A stretch of DNA of 64,000 nt from Clostridiaceae bacterium. Lineage in GTDB: Bacteria; Bacillota; Clostridia; DSM-8532. Position 1 is the first letter of the stretch; the number at the start of each line of letters is the position of its first letter. A program made the position numbers and the translations under genes. Shown here one piece after another: positions 7,368 to 15,108 of this stretch. The notes below the pieces were generated by a model. The model had not been told where the DNA came from. It saw nothing but the letters and a program-made list of their open reading frames with translations, and ran no database searches. The stretch covers positions 62,001 to 126,000 of the forward strand of contig JAAXZX010000043.1 of the NCBI GenBank assembly GCA_012719645.1, given 5' to 3'.

Positions 7368-8486
7368 CAGCTTCTTGCGTTATTGCTCCTGATCAGGTAC
7401 TCCTGGATAAACTCGTCGATTTCCCCATCCATCACCTTCTGAATGTTTCCTTCCTCATAGTTTGTCCTGTGGTCCTTGACCAGGGTATACGGGCAGAAAA
7501 CATAGGACCTGATCTGGCTTCCCCAGGCGATGTCCATTTGCTCCCCCTTGATCTGTGCAAGTTTTTCCTGCTGTTCCCGCTCCTTCATTTCCAGCAGCTT
7601 GGCTTTCAGCATCTTCATGGCAGTGTCCCTGTTCTGGAACTGGGACCGTTCATTCTGGCAGGACACGACGATTCCCGTCGGTATATGGGTTAAGCGCACG
7701 GCAGACGAAGTCTTGTTCACATGCTGGCCGCCGGCGCCGCTGGCCCGGAACACATCCATCTTGATGTCCTCGGGATTTATATCCACTTCCACCGAATCAT
7801 CAAGAACCGGCATCACTTCCATGGAAGCAAATGACGTATGCCTCCTGCCCGACGCGTCGAACGGGGAGATCCGTACGAGCCTGTGGACACCCTTCTCGGA
7901 TTTCAAAAATCCATAGGCATATTCACCGGACACCTCAACGGTTACGCTTTTTATGCCGGCTTCCTCGCCGTCCAGGATATCCAGGATGCGGGTTTCAAAG
8001 CCATTCCGCTCGGCCCAGCGCATATACATCCGAAGCAGCATCTGGACCCAGTCCATAGCCTCGGTGCCCCCTGCCCCCGCATGGAGGGTGAATATGGCGT
8101 CGCTTGCGTCGTATTCCCCTGTCAGCAGGGTTTCAAGCCTGAGCTTTTCATACCGGCTTTTCAGGCGGCCGGATTCCGCCAGCACCTCATCAAGAACCGT
8201 TTCGTCCTGTTCATCCAAACCGAGCTGTGCAAGGGTCAGGGCATCCTCACAATCGCTTAGCAGCTTTTTATATACTTCCTGCTTTGACCTCAGGGCTTTT
8301 GTCCGCTTAAGTACCTTCTGGGATTCCTCGGCATCGTTCCAGAAATCCGGATCGGCTGCCTTCTGCTCAAGTTCCTCAAGCTCCTTCTCCAAGGCAGGGA
8401 AGTTAAAGTGAATCACCCAATTCCTTTATTCTGTCCAGCAGCTCGTCCAATTCAAGCTTTGCCTGTTCGAGCTCAACCAAACTCAC
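7367..8486 (-). CDS. prfB: peptide chain release factor 2, expressed by programmed +1 frameshift
   Basis: RF2 releases finished peptides at UGA and UAA. The main frame (from 8404 down) carries the SPF-type stop-recognition stretch (ISPFDASGRRH) and the catalytic GGQ in GAGGQHVNKTSSAVR. Upstream, a short frame starts at GTG 8486 (AAAGGA ten bases before), encodes SLVELEQAKLELDELL and ends GDSL with an in-frame stop at 8405-8403. Reading CTT, skipping T8405 and continuing at AAC (8404-8402) yields one protein of about 372 residues, the usual RF2 length. The stop at the slip site is TAA, not the usual TGA. Without the shift only a 27-residue peptide is made. Annotation pipelines may wrongly start the gene at the GTG at 8416. 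Confidence 0.92.
8402..8411 (-). promoter_or_regulatory. prfB +1 frameshift site (CTT TAA C)
   Basis: On the minus strand the slip site reads TCA CTT TAA C. GGGTGAT just upstream could pair with the 3' end of 16S rRNA and stimulate the shift. The identity of the stop codon, TAA, is unusual for this switch. Confidence 0.8.
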
Positions 8487-8592
8487 TTCTTCTCAGTCCT
8501 TTCGAAGTCAAAATACGCTGTCGCCCGTATTTGCAGTTCGGGACGGCAGCCTTATCATTATACAACATAGAATGCATCAATGGAATAGCCGA

Positions 8593-9225
8593 TTACTTAA
8601 TCAGCAGCACCCTTACCGGCGAGCCGTCCGAGCCCGCGATCCTCAGCGGCAGGCAGATATAATCATACACACCAGGCTCGATATTCCGTAGATCCAGGTT
8701 CTCAATGATGGCCATCTCATGGGAAAGGAGTTTTTTGTGCACGGAATAGCTGTTGTCCCTGCTGAGTTCGATTGAAAAATAGTCCGTTCCCACCGTGAGG
8801 ATCCCGCTTTGCACCAGGTATTCGGCGCATCCCATGGTTATCGCCGGGTATTCATCCCAGAATGGCGTTTTCTCGTCCCTCATGCTTGCCCTGGTCCTGA
8901 AGAAAACAGCCTTGACCCCGGCAAGATCATATGGCCTCAGCAGCCCTTCATCAATCACGTCGGTCTGGGCGGATACCACGAGGACCCGTCCAAAAAGGCG
9001 TGATATGTCAACCGAATCTATGTCCTTTCCTCCTTCAATAAAATGGAGCGGAGCGTCCATATGGGTTCCGGAATGAACGCCCAGGCTTAACCGCGACACA
9101 TTCGCGACTGAGCCATCGCTTATGGAGGAGGTCCGTTCCGCCACAACCCCAGGGTCCCCCGGCCAAACCGTCATGCCGCTGACGATCCTCCTGGTCACAT
9201 CAATAACCTGTCTGCCTTCAAACAT
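8593..9225 (-). CDS. cyclase-family metal-dependent hydrolase (kynurenine formamidase-like)
   Basis: A 210-residue protein of the KynB/cyclase family. Metal ligands are visible in GVHSGTHMDAPLHF (HxGTHxDxPxH pattern, about residues 47-60), and the N-terminal MTVWPGDP and the segment GTDYFSIE are also typical. Family members hydrolyse N-formylkynurenine, isatin or related amides in the cytosol. The ATG at 9225 is chosen because AAAGGGG lies eight bases upstream; a longer open frame further upstream crosses an inverted repeat and lacks a ribosome site. No kynurenine-pathway genes are nearby, so the substrate is open. Confidence 0.85.
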   Translation of the reverse strand: MFEGRQVIDVTRRIVSGMTVWPGDPGVVAERTSSISDGSVANVSRLSLGVHSGTHMDAPLHFIEGGKDIDSVDISRLFGRVLVVSAQTDVIDEGLLRPYDLAGVKAVFFRTRASMRDEKTPFWDEYPAITMGCAEYLVQSGILTVGTDYFSIELSRDNSYSVHKKLLSHEMAIIENLDLRNIEPGVYDYICLPLRIAGSDGSPVRVLLIK

Positions 9226-9315
9226 CTTTTCACCCCTTTGCAAACACAACAGAGCAACCTCGCCCATTGCCGAAATCAAAGATTTCGAACGGGTCCCCGA
9301 GAACATCGAATCATA

Positions 9316-9346
9316 AATGAATATAGCATTTTTGGCTATATTCATT
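9316..9346. promoter_or_regulatory. 12-bp perfect inverted repeat overlapping a promoter
   Basis: AATGAATATAGC (9316-9327) and its exact complement (9335-9346) flank a 7-base gap. It sits between divergent genes and just upstream of TATAAT (9353-9358). A plausible operator; the -35 element of the plus-strand promoter would fall inside the right arm. Confidence 0.5.
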
Positions 9347-9365
9347 TTATGATATAATACCTCAC

Positions 9366-9548
9366 ATGGAAAAGCCGGTAGAATGCCTGAAATGCCAGTA
9401 TTACCAGGTCACATGGGATCCCCGTCATCCGAGAGGATGCAGGTTTTACGGGTTCAAAAGCCTGCATATTCCATCACAGGTAGTACGGGAATCAAGCGGA
9501 GAACCCTGCAAGGCTTTCAAACCCCGGGCAACCGGAAGCAACTCATAG
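9366..9548 (+). CDS. small conserved four-cysteine protein
   Basis: A 60-residue protein, with cysteines at positions 8, 11, 25 and 48 (ECLKCQYYQVTWDPRHP, RGCRFYGF, GEPCKAF). Proteins of this shape are widespread in anaerobes, with the pattern CxxC-x-x-Y-x-T-W-D and later G-C-x-x-Y/F-G-F-K. They are sometimes labelled uracil-DNA glycosylase without evidence. A single zinc or iron site is likely from the Cys spacing. The ATG lies only seven bases after a TATAAT and there is no ribosome site, so the message may be leaderless. Function unknown. Confidence 0.7.
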   Translation: MEKPVECLKCQYYQVTWDPRHPRGCRFYGFKSLHIPSQVVRESSGEPCKAFKPRATGSNS

Positions 9549-9564
9549 CGGGCTGATCTTCCTG

Positions 9565-10161
9565 TCACAACCCCAGCAGGCCGCGCAGCTCCTTTTCCAT
9601 GTCGCTGGCCGACATGATGCCAAACCTTTCATACTCGGCCATATGAAACAGGATCATCCTGAAGGCGGCGGCCTTCTGCTCTTCTGAAAGGTCAAACAAA
9701 TTATCCAGGGCCTTCCTGGCATCCGCCGGCTCCCCGGCAATATAGAACCTTGCTCCGCAAACAGGCAGGACATCCCTGAACGAAGGGCTCTTCCATACCC
9801 TGTTGGGAACATAGGCTGCTATCTCATGGGCCTGCAGTTTCTCCTTTTTCCCCATGTTTATTCCAAGAATGACCACAGGGAGTTGGGACGGAACCTTGCG
9901 GCTTATATGTTCAAGATTCATTGACTGGATGTCGTTCAGGAATTTCTCGGCACATTTGCCGGGGTCCGTGCCCACTCCGTAAAACAGGTCGGTGCTAAAT
10001 TCAACGATCAGATCGGAATCCCCAGCCAGGGCCGATACAATATCATACCCGGCCTGGTTTATGTGCCCCTTGACCCTTTTATAGGTCAGGGCGTACTGGT
10101 GGAGCCTGCTGCTCCCATCCCTGTTTCTGCGAAGTTTTATTCTGTACTGAGCCAGATCCAT
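9565..10161 (-). CDS. hypothetical protein, 198 residues
   Basis: I do not recognise this family. The protein is soluble, without signal peptide or membrane segment, with a basic N-terminus (IKLRRNRDGSS) and a mixed alpha/beta middle (SDLIVEFSTDLFYGVGTDPG; LPVVILGINMGKKEK). A C-terminal helical region follows (SEEQKAAAFRMILFHMAEYERFG). A good AAAGGGG site lies nine bases before the ATG, and codon use resembles the neighbours, so it is almost certainly expressed. It ends 16 bases from the stop of the four-Cys gene, with which it converges. Confidence 0.7.
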   Translation of the reverse strand: MDLAQYRIKLRRNRDGSSRLHQYALTYKRVKGHINQAGYDIVSALAGDSDLIVEFSTDLFYGVGTDPGKCAEKFLNDIQSMNLEHISRKVPSQLPVVILGINMGKKEKLQAHEIAAYVPNRVWKSPSFRDVLPVCGARFYIAGEPADARKALDNLFDLSEEQKAAAFRMILFHMAEYERFGIMSASDMEKELRGLLGL

Positions 10162-10180
10162 GGATCTACCCCTTTCGTAC

Positions 10181-10202
10181 CCGGCAAAACAGCGTTTGCC
10201 GG
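10181..10202. promoter_or_regulatory. 8-bp inverted repeat upstream of the 198-residue hypothetical gene
   Basis: CCGGCAAA and TTTGCCGG are separated by six bases, 20 bases before the start of the gene on the minus strand. It could be an operator or a leader hairpin. Confidence 0.35.
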
Positions 10203-10307
10203 TTCATGGGATTTCTGCCGATTGGCGGCGGCAGGCTGTCCCTGATGGACATTATATCATGTCGTGTTCCATTTCCGAAACCCTGGGGCAGGCAAGCCCT
10301 TGCCTTC

Positions 10308-10342
10308 AAAAATCAAGACCGGAGGCGAAACCTTCCGGTCTT
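10308..10342 (-). terminator. intrinsic terminator after the 46-residue membrane peptide gene
   Basis: On the minus strand AAGACCGGA pairs with TCCGGTCTT (10334-10342 with 10315-10323), followed by GATTTTTG. Confidence 0.65.
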
Positions 10343-10362
10343 AAGCATTGATGTCTTAACCC

Positions 10363-10503
10363 TTAGCAGCAATCCTTCCCGAAATGGCATTTGTCATGCC
10401 CGCCGAAAATACCAGGGAAGAATATCAGGATAATCAGGATGACTATTATAATCCATTCCCAACCGCCTCCGAAGAAGCCGCCGCAATCTCTGCAATCGCC
10501 CAT
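10363..10503 (-). CDS. small Cys- and Gly-rich membrane peptide
   Basis: A 46-residue peptide: a Cys/Gly N-terminus (MGDCRDCGGFFGGG), a single hydrophobic helix (about residues 17-31, EWIIIVILIILIFFPG) and a short Cys-containing tail (HDKCHFGKDCC). It resembles small YjcZ-like or spore-associated membrane peptides in design, but no family can be named with confidence. ACGGGGT lies about six bases before the ATG at 10503 and a clear terminator follows the stop. Often missed by gene finders because of its size. Confidence 0.65.
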   Translation of the reverse strand: MGDCRDCGGFFGGGWEWIIIVILIILIFFPGIFGGHDKCHFGKDCC

Positions 10504-10568
10504 AGGAACACCCCGTTTGCTTTTTGTCTGATTCATACTATGCGCGGGGAATGCTCCATGACACAGGC

Positions 10569-12029
10569 TTAGTTTCCGTAACGGTCCAGTATCATGTTGT
10601 AAAGCTGCATATACTGCAGGGCTGAGCGGTCCCAACTGAAATCCTGGGACATACAGGATTTCACAAGCTTCATCCATTTTTCCCGGTCGCGGTAAACCTC
10701 CAGGGCACGCACCACCGCGTCTTTCATCTCGTGGGCGTTATAGTTGGCGAAAGTGAAGCCTGTGCCTTCCCCGGTATATTTATTGTACGGAATCACCGTG
10801 TCCTTAAGCCCGCCAGTTTCTCTCACGATGGGCACCGTACCATACCTCATGCCGAAAAGCTGGCTTAAACCGCAGGGTTCAAACAGGGAGGGCATGAGAA
10901 ACATGTCGCTGCCCGCATAGATCCTCTGTGCCAGTACCGGATCGTAGCATATATTGGCGGAAACCCTGCCGGGATACTGTGACTGGGCCCATCTGAAATA
11001 ATCCTCGTAACGCTTGTCGCCGGTGCCCAGGACGATGATCTGAAGATCAAGGTCCATAAGTTCGGGCATCATATACTCGATCAGGTCGAAGCCTTTCTGC
11101 TGGACCAGGCGGGAAATAATCCCTAAAAGGGGCGTATCGGGCTTTACTTCAAGACCGCAGTCCTCCTGGAGCCTTTTCTTGTTTTCCAGCTTGCCTTCGG
11201 GGCTGTGAACCGAATATGTCTTGTAAAGCCGTTTATCATTCTCAGGGTTGTTCAGTTCATAGTCTATGCCGTTCACAATGCCGTACAGATCGGCAGATCT
11301 TTTACTTATCAGCCCCTGGAGATTTTCACCGAAGAAATCGTGTTTTATCTCTTCCGCATAGGTCTTGCTTACGGTGGTCAGTACAGTGGAATAGGCCAGC
11401 CCGGCTTTCAGGTAGTTGATATCATCATGGAACTCCAGCCCGTCCTGGTTAAAGAACTTCCAGTCAAGACCGATTACATCATCCATGATCTGTTTTGGGA
11501 AAATCCCCTGGTATTTCAGGTTATGGATCGTAAACACGGTATGGATATTCTTGTAAAAACCATCCCACCGGTAATCCCTGTAGTGGGCGTCGAGCAGGAC
11601 GCTCACCAGGCCTGTCTGCCAGTCATTGAGATGGATGATATCGGGTCTGAAGCCGATAGTGGGCAGCACCTCCAGGACAGCCTTTGAGAAAAAGGCGAAA
11701 CGCTCCCCGTCATCGTACATCCCGTAGTACCAATCCCTGAAGAAGTAATATTCGTTATCCAGAAAATAATAAGTCACTCCCTCATACTCAAGGGAAAAAA
11801 CACCGCAGTATTGCTTGCGCCAGGTCAGGTCCACCATGGTATAGCCCAGGAATTTCATCTGTTCAGAGAATTCCGTCGGGATCTGCCTGTACTTGGGCAT
11901 CACAACCCGCACATCGGCGCCCAGTTTTTTCAGGGCCTTCGGCAGCGAACCTGCCACATCTGCCAGACCGCCCGTTTTGGCAAAGGGCGCAACCTCAGAA
12001 GACGCGAACCATATCCTGATATCCTTCAC
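10569..12029 (-). CDS. glgA: glycogen synthase (GT5)
   Basis: A 486-residue ADP-glucose:glycogen glucosyltransferase. The N-terminal donor-binding motif reads APFAKTGGLADV (K-T-G-G-L, about residues 14-25). The C-terminal GT-B half has LLGIISRLVQQKGFDL, and the ExxGxxx-type catalytic region reads PSLFEPCGLSQLFGMRYG. The start is a GTG with GGAGG eight bases upstream. glgP and a carbohydrate-binding CBM25 protein are close by; glgC, glgD and the branching enzyme are not in the window. Length matches the family (about 475-490). Confidence 0.94.
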   Translation of the reverse strand: MKDIRIWFASSEVAPFAKTGGLADVAGSLPKALKKLGADVRVVMPKYRQIPTEFSEQMKFLGYTMVDLTWRKQYCGVFSLEYEGVTYYFLDNEYYFFRDWYYGMYDDGERFAFFSKAVLEVLPTIGFRPDIIHLNDWQTGLVSVLLDAHYRDYRWDGFYKNIHTVFTIHNLKYQGIFPKQIMDDVIGLDWKFFNQDGLEFHDDINYLKAGLAYSTVLTTVSKTYAEEIKHDFFGENLQGLISKRSADLYGIVNGIDYELNNPENDKRLYKTYSVHSPEGKLENKKRLQEDCGLEVKPDTPLLGIISRLVQQKGFDLIEYMMPELMDLDLQIIVLGTGDKRYEDYFRWAQSQYPGRVSANICYDPVLAQRIYAGSDMFLMPSLFEPCGLSQLFGMRYGTVPIVRETGGLKDTVIPYNKYTGEGTGFTFANYNAHEMKDAVVRALEVYRDREKWMKLVKSCMSQDFSWDRSALQYMQLYNMILDRYGN

Positions 12030-12146
12030 GCTGTTACCTCCTTAAGCCGTACGGTTATATAGATTATCCCACATTTTGCTCGCGAAAAACAAACCCATTC
12101 AGGAAATACTATGGTAAGAAAAAAATTATATCACGCGAGGTGCAAT

Positions 12147-12296
12147 ATGACCGGCAGAAGGAAAAGGATACCGAATTCCGCGGGCACCGCAGCCCAGCAG
12201 GATATTGAAAAAACCGACCGGGCAGCAAAGGTTCCCTTAATTACGGAAGAAGGCGTTGAAGAAGCCCGCGACTGGGTAAACGAACATGAGTTATGA
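12147..12296 (+). CDS. DUF3787-like small protein
   Basis: A 49-residue protein. Its centre and C-terminus (TAAQQDIEKTD..., then VPLITEEGVEEARDWVNE) match the layout of DUF3787 proteins of Clostridia: a T-A-A/W segment, a P-[ST]-E-E-x-V-E turn and an A-[KR]-x-W-V ending. Start chosen at 12147, where GAGGTG lies seven bases upstream; an in-frame ATG 12 codons earlier lacks a ribosome site. Function unknown. Confidence 0.6.
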   Translation: MTGRRKRIPNSAGTAAQQDIEKTDRAAKVPLITEEGVEEARDWVNEHEL

Positions 12297-12320
12297 AAAC
12301 GCGGGCTTTAAAGCCCGCGT
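12297..12320 (-). terminator. terminator of the CBM25 gene (perfect palindrome)
   Basis: The 22-base palindrome ACGCGGGCTTT/AAAGCCCGCGT (12299-12320) is followed by TTTT on the minus strand. It lies directly after the DUF3787-like stop and may also act weakly on the plus strand. Confidence 0.65.
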
Positions 12321-12329
12321 CATCCCATG

Positions 12330-12926
12330 TCAGTTCACAAACGTGTAGTTCAGGCCGGAGTTGTTATCCCAGTTTTCCGCGGAGTCCCTGAACGCGAAGT
12401 TGACATTCTTGCCCCTTGTGATGGGTATCGTCGCGGTAAAGCTTCCTGTGGCGTCCCTGGACAGGACGACTTCGGATACATCCTCCCAGTTCTGGTTGCT
12501 GCCATAGCCGTACACGCCGATAATCCTGTCGGCCCCGGATTTGGACAGCAGGCCCGAATAGCAGATCCTGGCTTCACTTTCGGAAAGCTTGTCAAAGGAT
12601 ACACCCGCATGGGAATAGGTCTGGGTGCCATACTGGGCGACACCGGCCATGTCGGAACCAAACTCGGTGTCGGCATCTTTGCCGGAGGCATTTATGGCAA
12701 TCCCGCTGTAATCACTGGCGTGGGCTCCTTCTTCGTGATCGGCCGCAAGGTAGGAATCACGGCTTTCTGTGTCTGAATCCGCATCCCGGGCAATCTCTTC
12801 ATCCTTCCTTTCGGCGAACTCGGAAGCGATTTCAACGTCCCTCTTCCTTCTTGCCGGGCTGCTCTGCCTGTTTGCGGCTTTCTTTGATAAAAAGGAATCC
12901 CTTGTCAATTCGTCAAAAATACTCAT
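12330..12926 (-). CDS. cytosolic carbohydrate-binding protein (CBM25-like C-terminus)
   Basis: A 198-residue protein with two parts. Residues ~1-105 are polar, charged and low in hydrophobics, probably disordered. Residues ~118-198 resemble a CBM25 starch/glycogen-binding module, with the pattern YSGLLSKSGADRIIGVYGYG, ATIPITRGKNVNFAFRDS and a final WDNNSGLNYTF. There is no signal peptide, so a glycogen-binding role inside the cell is inferred. It is next to the glgA region. The ATG at 12926 has GGAGG about ten bases upstream; upstream ATG codons in frame lie in the leader. No catalytic domain is present. Possible roles: tethering enzymes to glycogen or marking storage granules. Confidence 0.75.
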   Translation of the reverse strand: MSIFDELTRDSFLSKKAANRQSSPARRKRDVEIASEFAERKDEEIARDADSDTESRDSYLAADHEEGAHASDYSGIAINASGKDADTEFGSDMAGVAQYGTQTYSHAGVSFDKLSESEARICYSGLLSKSGADRIIGVYGYGSNQNWEDVSEVVLSRDATGSFTATIPITRGKNVNFAFRDSAENWDNNSGLNYTFVN

Positions 12927-12995
12927 TGCCTCTTTACCTCCTTTCGAGTTTATTATTTGTTCCGACACATTTTTTTATTTTAGCAATTTTTCATA

Positions 12996-13976
12996 TTAAA
13001 ACTTGATAAAGGCCTCCAAAAGCCTTGCAGCGTTCTCCACGTCCTTTATGTCAACGATTTCCGAGGCGCTGTGGATGAATCTCGTGGGAATTGACACGCC
13101 TCCCGAAGGTATTCCGCCGGCGGTGATGTGTATGCTCCCGGCATCGGTGCCGCCCTTGTCCACGACCTCGAACTGGAAGGGAATACCGTTCTCCCTGGCG
13201 CAATCTACAAGTCTTTCCCTTATTCTCGGATGGGCTATGACACTGTTGTCCTTTACCTTTATCGCAGGTCCTTCCCCCAGCGATACAGCCCCGGGTTTGC
13301 TCTTCGGCGTGTCACCGGTCCTTGTAACGTCAATGGCAATGGCCAGGTCGGGCCTGATGGCGTAAGCGGCGGTGCGGGCGCCCCTTAAGCCCACTTCCTC
13401 CTGGGTGGTAAAGACATAATATATCTCATTATCTGTTGCAGGACATCTCCTGGCAAGCTCAGCCAGTATCGCGCAGCCCACCCTGTCATCCAGGGCCTTG
13501 GAAATAATAAGGCCGTTCTGCTCAACCGGCCGGCCCTCAAAGACGGCCATGTCGCCTATCTCAACCAGCTCCCTTGCCTGTTCCCGCGTTTTGGCCCCTA
13601 TGTCGATGTACATCTTGTCGATTTTGGCATCCTTCATGCTCTCAATGCTCTCTTCATACCAGACAACACCGGTCAGGCCATTCTCAAAGACAACCCGCTG
13701 GCCGAGGGAGATAAGGGGCAAAACGCCGCCCACGGTTCCGAACCGCAGGAACCCTTTATCATCGATCGTGGTGATAATCAGGCCGATCTCATCCATGTGG
13801 GCGGCCAGCATTATCTTTTTGCCGGAGCCCTTCTTTACAGCTATCAGGTTCCCCATGGCATCCGAGCTGATCTCGTCCACTTTATCCTTTATCATTTGGG
13901 TGACAACCTCCGCCACCCGGTTTTCACGGCCCGACGGGCCAAAAGCATTCACCAGCATGCTTATCGTGTCAAACAT
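12996..13976 (-). CDS. M42-family metallo-aminopeptidase (third of three)
   Basis: A 326-residue M42 peptidase (TET aminopeptidase/CelM type). Dinuclear metal ligands are in place: H-x-D in LAAHMDEIGL, the bridging Asp in ALDDRVG, the catalytic Glu pair in TTQEEVGLRGA, Asp in AIAIDVT and the final His in RFIHSASE. Family members trim N-terminal residues from peptides inside large cytosolic tetrahedral complexes. The start at 13976 overlaps the upstream M42 stop by eight bases and has AGGAGGGG nine bases before it. It is the last gene of a three-gene M42 unit, closest in sequence to the middle gene. Confidence 0.9.
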   Translation of the reverse strand: MFDTISMLVNAFGPSGRENRVAEVVTQMIKDKVDEISSDAMGNLIAVKKGSGKKIMLAAHMDEIGLIITTIDDKGFLRFGTVGGVLPLISLGQRVVFENGLTGVVWYEESIESMKDAKIDKMYIDIGAKTREQARELVEIGDMAVFEGRPVEQNGLIISKALDDRVGCAILAELARRCPATDNEIYYVFTTQEEVGLRGARTAAYAIRPDLAIAIDVTRTGDTPKSKPGAVSLGEGPAIKVKDNSVIAHPRIRERLVDCARENGIPFQFEVVDKGGTDAGSIHITAGGIPSGGVSIPTRFIHSASEIVDIKDVENAARLLEAFIKF

Positions 13977-15108
13977 CGCTTTCCCCTCCTGATTGATTCT
14001 GGTCGAACCCGTATGCGCCTGCATTCCCGTCCTCCGAAAACCAGCCTGCCAGGCCTGCAAGAGTCCCCTCAGCCAGTTTCAGGACATTAAAGAAATCCCT
14101 CTTGTCCATAATCGACACGGGGGTATGGATATACCTGCAGGGCACCGATATCGTGCATACCTTTACGCCCCTGCCGCTCACCTGAATTCTTCCGGCATCG
14201 GTGCCGCCCGATATGGTCCGTTTCACCTGCCACGGGATACCGAGCCTTTCAGCGGTATGGGTTATGAACCTGAACAGGCCCCTGTCCGAGATCACCGACC
14301 GGTCCATGACGGTCAGGGCCGGGCCATCGCCAAGCCGGGTGCTCATCATATGCTCATCGGTCCCGGTAAGGTCATAGCATGTGGTCCCTTCCAGGATGAT
14401 GGCCGCGTCAGGTTCAACCGCATAGGACGCTGCTTTGGCTCCCTTAAGGCCTATCTCTTCCTGGACAGTGAAGCAGCCGTAAACATCAAAGGGATACCTG
14501 TCCTTAAGAAGCTCGGCAAGTAATGCGCAACCCACCCGGTTATCCAGTGCCTTGGCCATCAGCTTTTGGTCCCCGAATTCCACAGGATCATAGTCAAACG
14601 CAGCCGTATCGCCTACCGATACGCTCGCCTCGGCCTGCTCCCTGTCCTTTGCGCCTATATCGATGGTCAGCCCGCTCTTTTTAACCGTGCTCTTCCTCTC
14701 GGAATCATCCTGCAGATGTATGGGCTTGTACCCTATTACACCGGGTACCCTGTCCTTGCCTATCCTGACCCTCTTCCCTACCAGGACGCGGGTTTCGATA
14801 CCGCCCACGGCCTTGAACTTCAAAAGGCCGTTATCGTTGATCCCGGTTATAAGCAACCCGACCTCATCCATATGGGCAGCCAGCATGACCTTTTTGCCCA
14901 GTCCGGTTCCCTTCCTGAAAGCGATCAGGTTTCCGATATTGTCTACATGCCAGGAATCCGCCCGGTCTTTTATAAGTTCGATGATGAAGTCCCTCACGGG
15001 CTTTTCATCGCCTGAAACCCCATCCAGCATGGTAAGCTTCTTCAGTGTATCGATAAGGCTTTCGGGATATTCCCCGGAGGCCGTACTTAAGACACCATGT
15101 TCAATCAT
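13969..15108 (-). CDS. M42-family metallo-aminopeptidase (second of three)
   Basis: A 379-residue M42 peptidase, longer than its neighbours because of extra residues at both ends. Metal and catalytic residues are visible in LAAHMDEVGLL, KALDNRVGCAL, TVQEEIGLKGA and CRYIHTPVS. The ATG at 15108 overlaps the stop of the upstream gene by eight bases and AGGAGGG lies about eight bases before it, so translation is probably coupled. Like the other two it should act on cytosolic peptides; substrate preference cannot be told from sequence. Confidence 0.9.
   Translation of the reverse strand: MIEHGVLSTASGEYPESLIDTLKKLTMLDGVSGDEKPVRDFIIELIKDRADSWHVDNIGNLIAFRKGTGLGKKVMLAAHMDEVGLLITGINDNGLLKFKAVGGIETRVLVGKRVRIGKDRVPGVIGYKPIHLQDDSERKSTVKKSGLTIDIGAKDREQAEASVSVGDTAAFDYDPVEFGDQKLMAKALDNRVGCALLAELLKDRYPFDVYGCFTVQEEIGLKGAKAASYAVEPDAAIILEGTTCYDLTGTDEHMMSTRLGDGPALTVMDRSVISDRGLFRFITHTAERLGIPWQVKRTISGGTDAGRIQVSGRGVKVCTISVPCRYIHTPVSIMDKRDFFNVLKLAEGTLAGLAGWFSEDGNAGAYGFDQNQSGGESDV

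Noticed and set aside
8367-8416. prfB starting at the GTG at 8416.
   Set aside because: It would remove the family N-terminus; the upstream frame encodes the typical VELEQ start and ends at a classical slip site.
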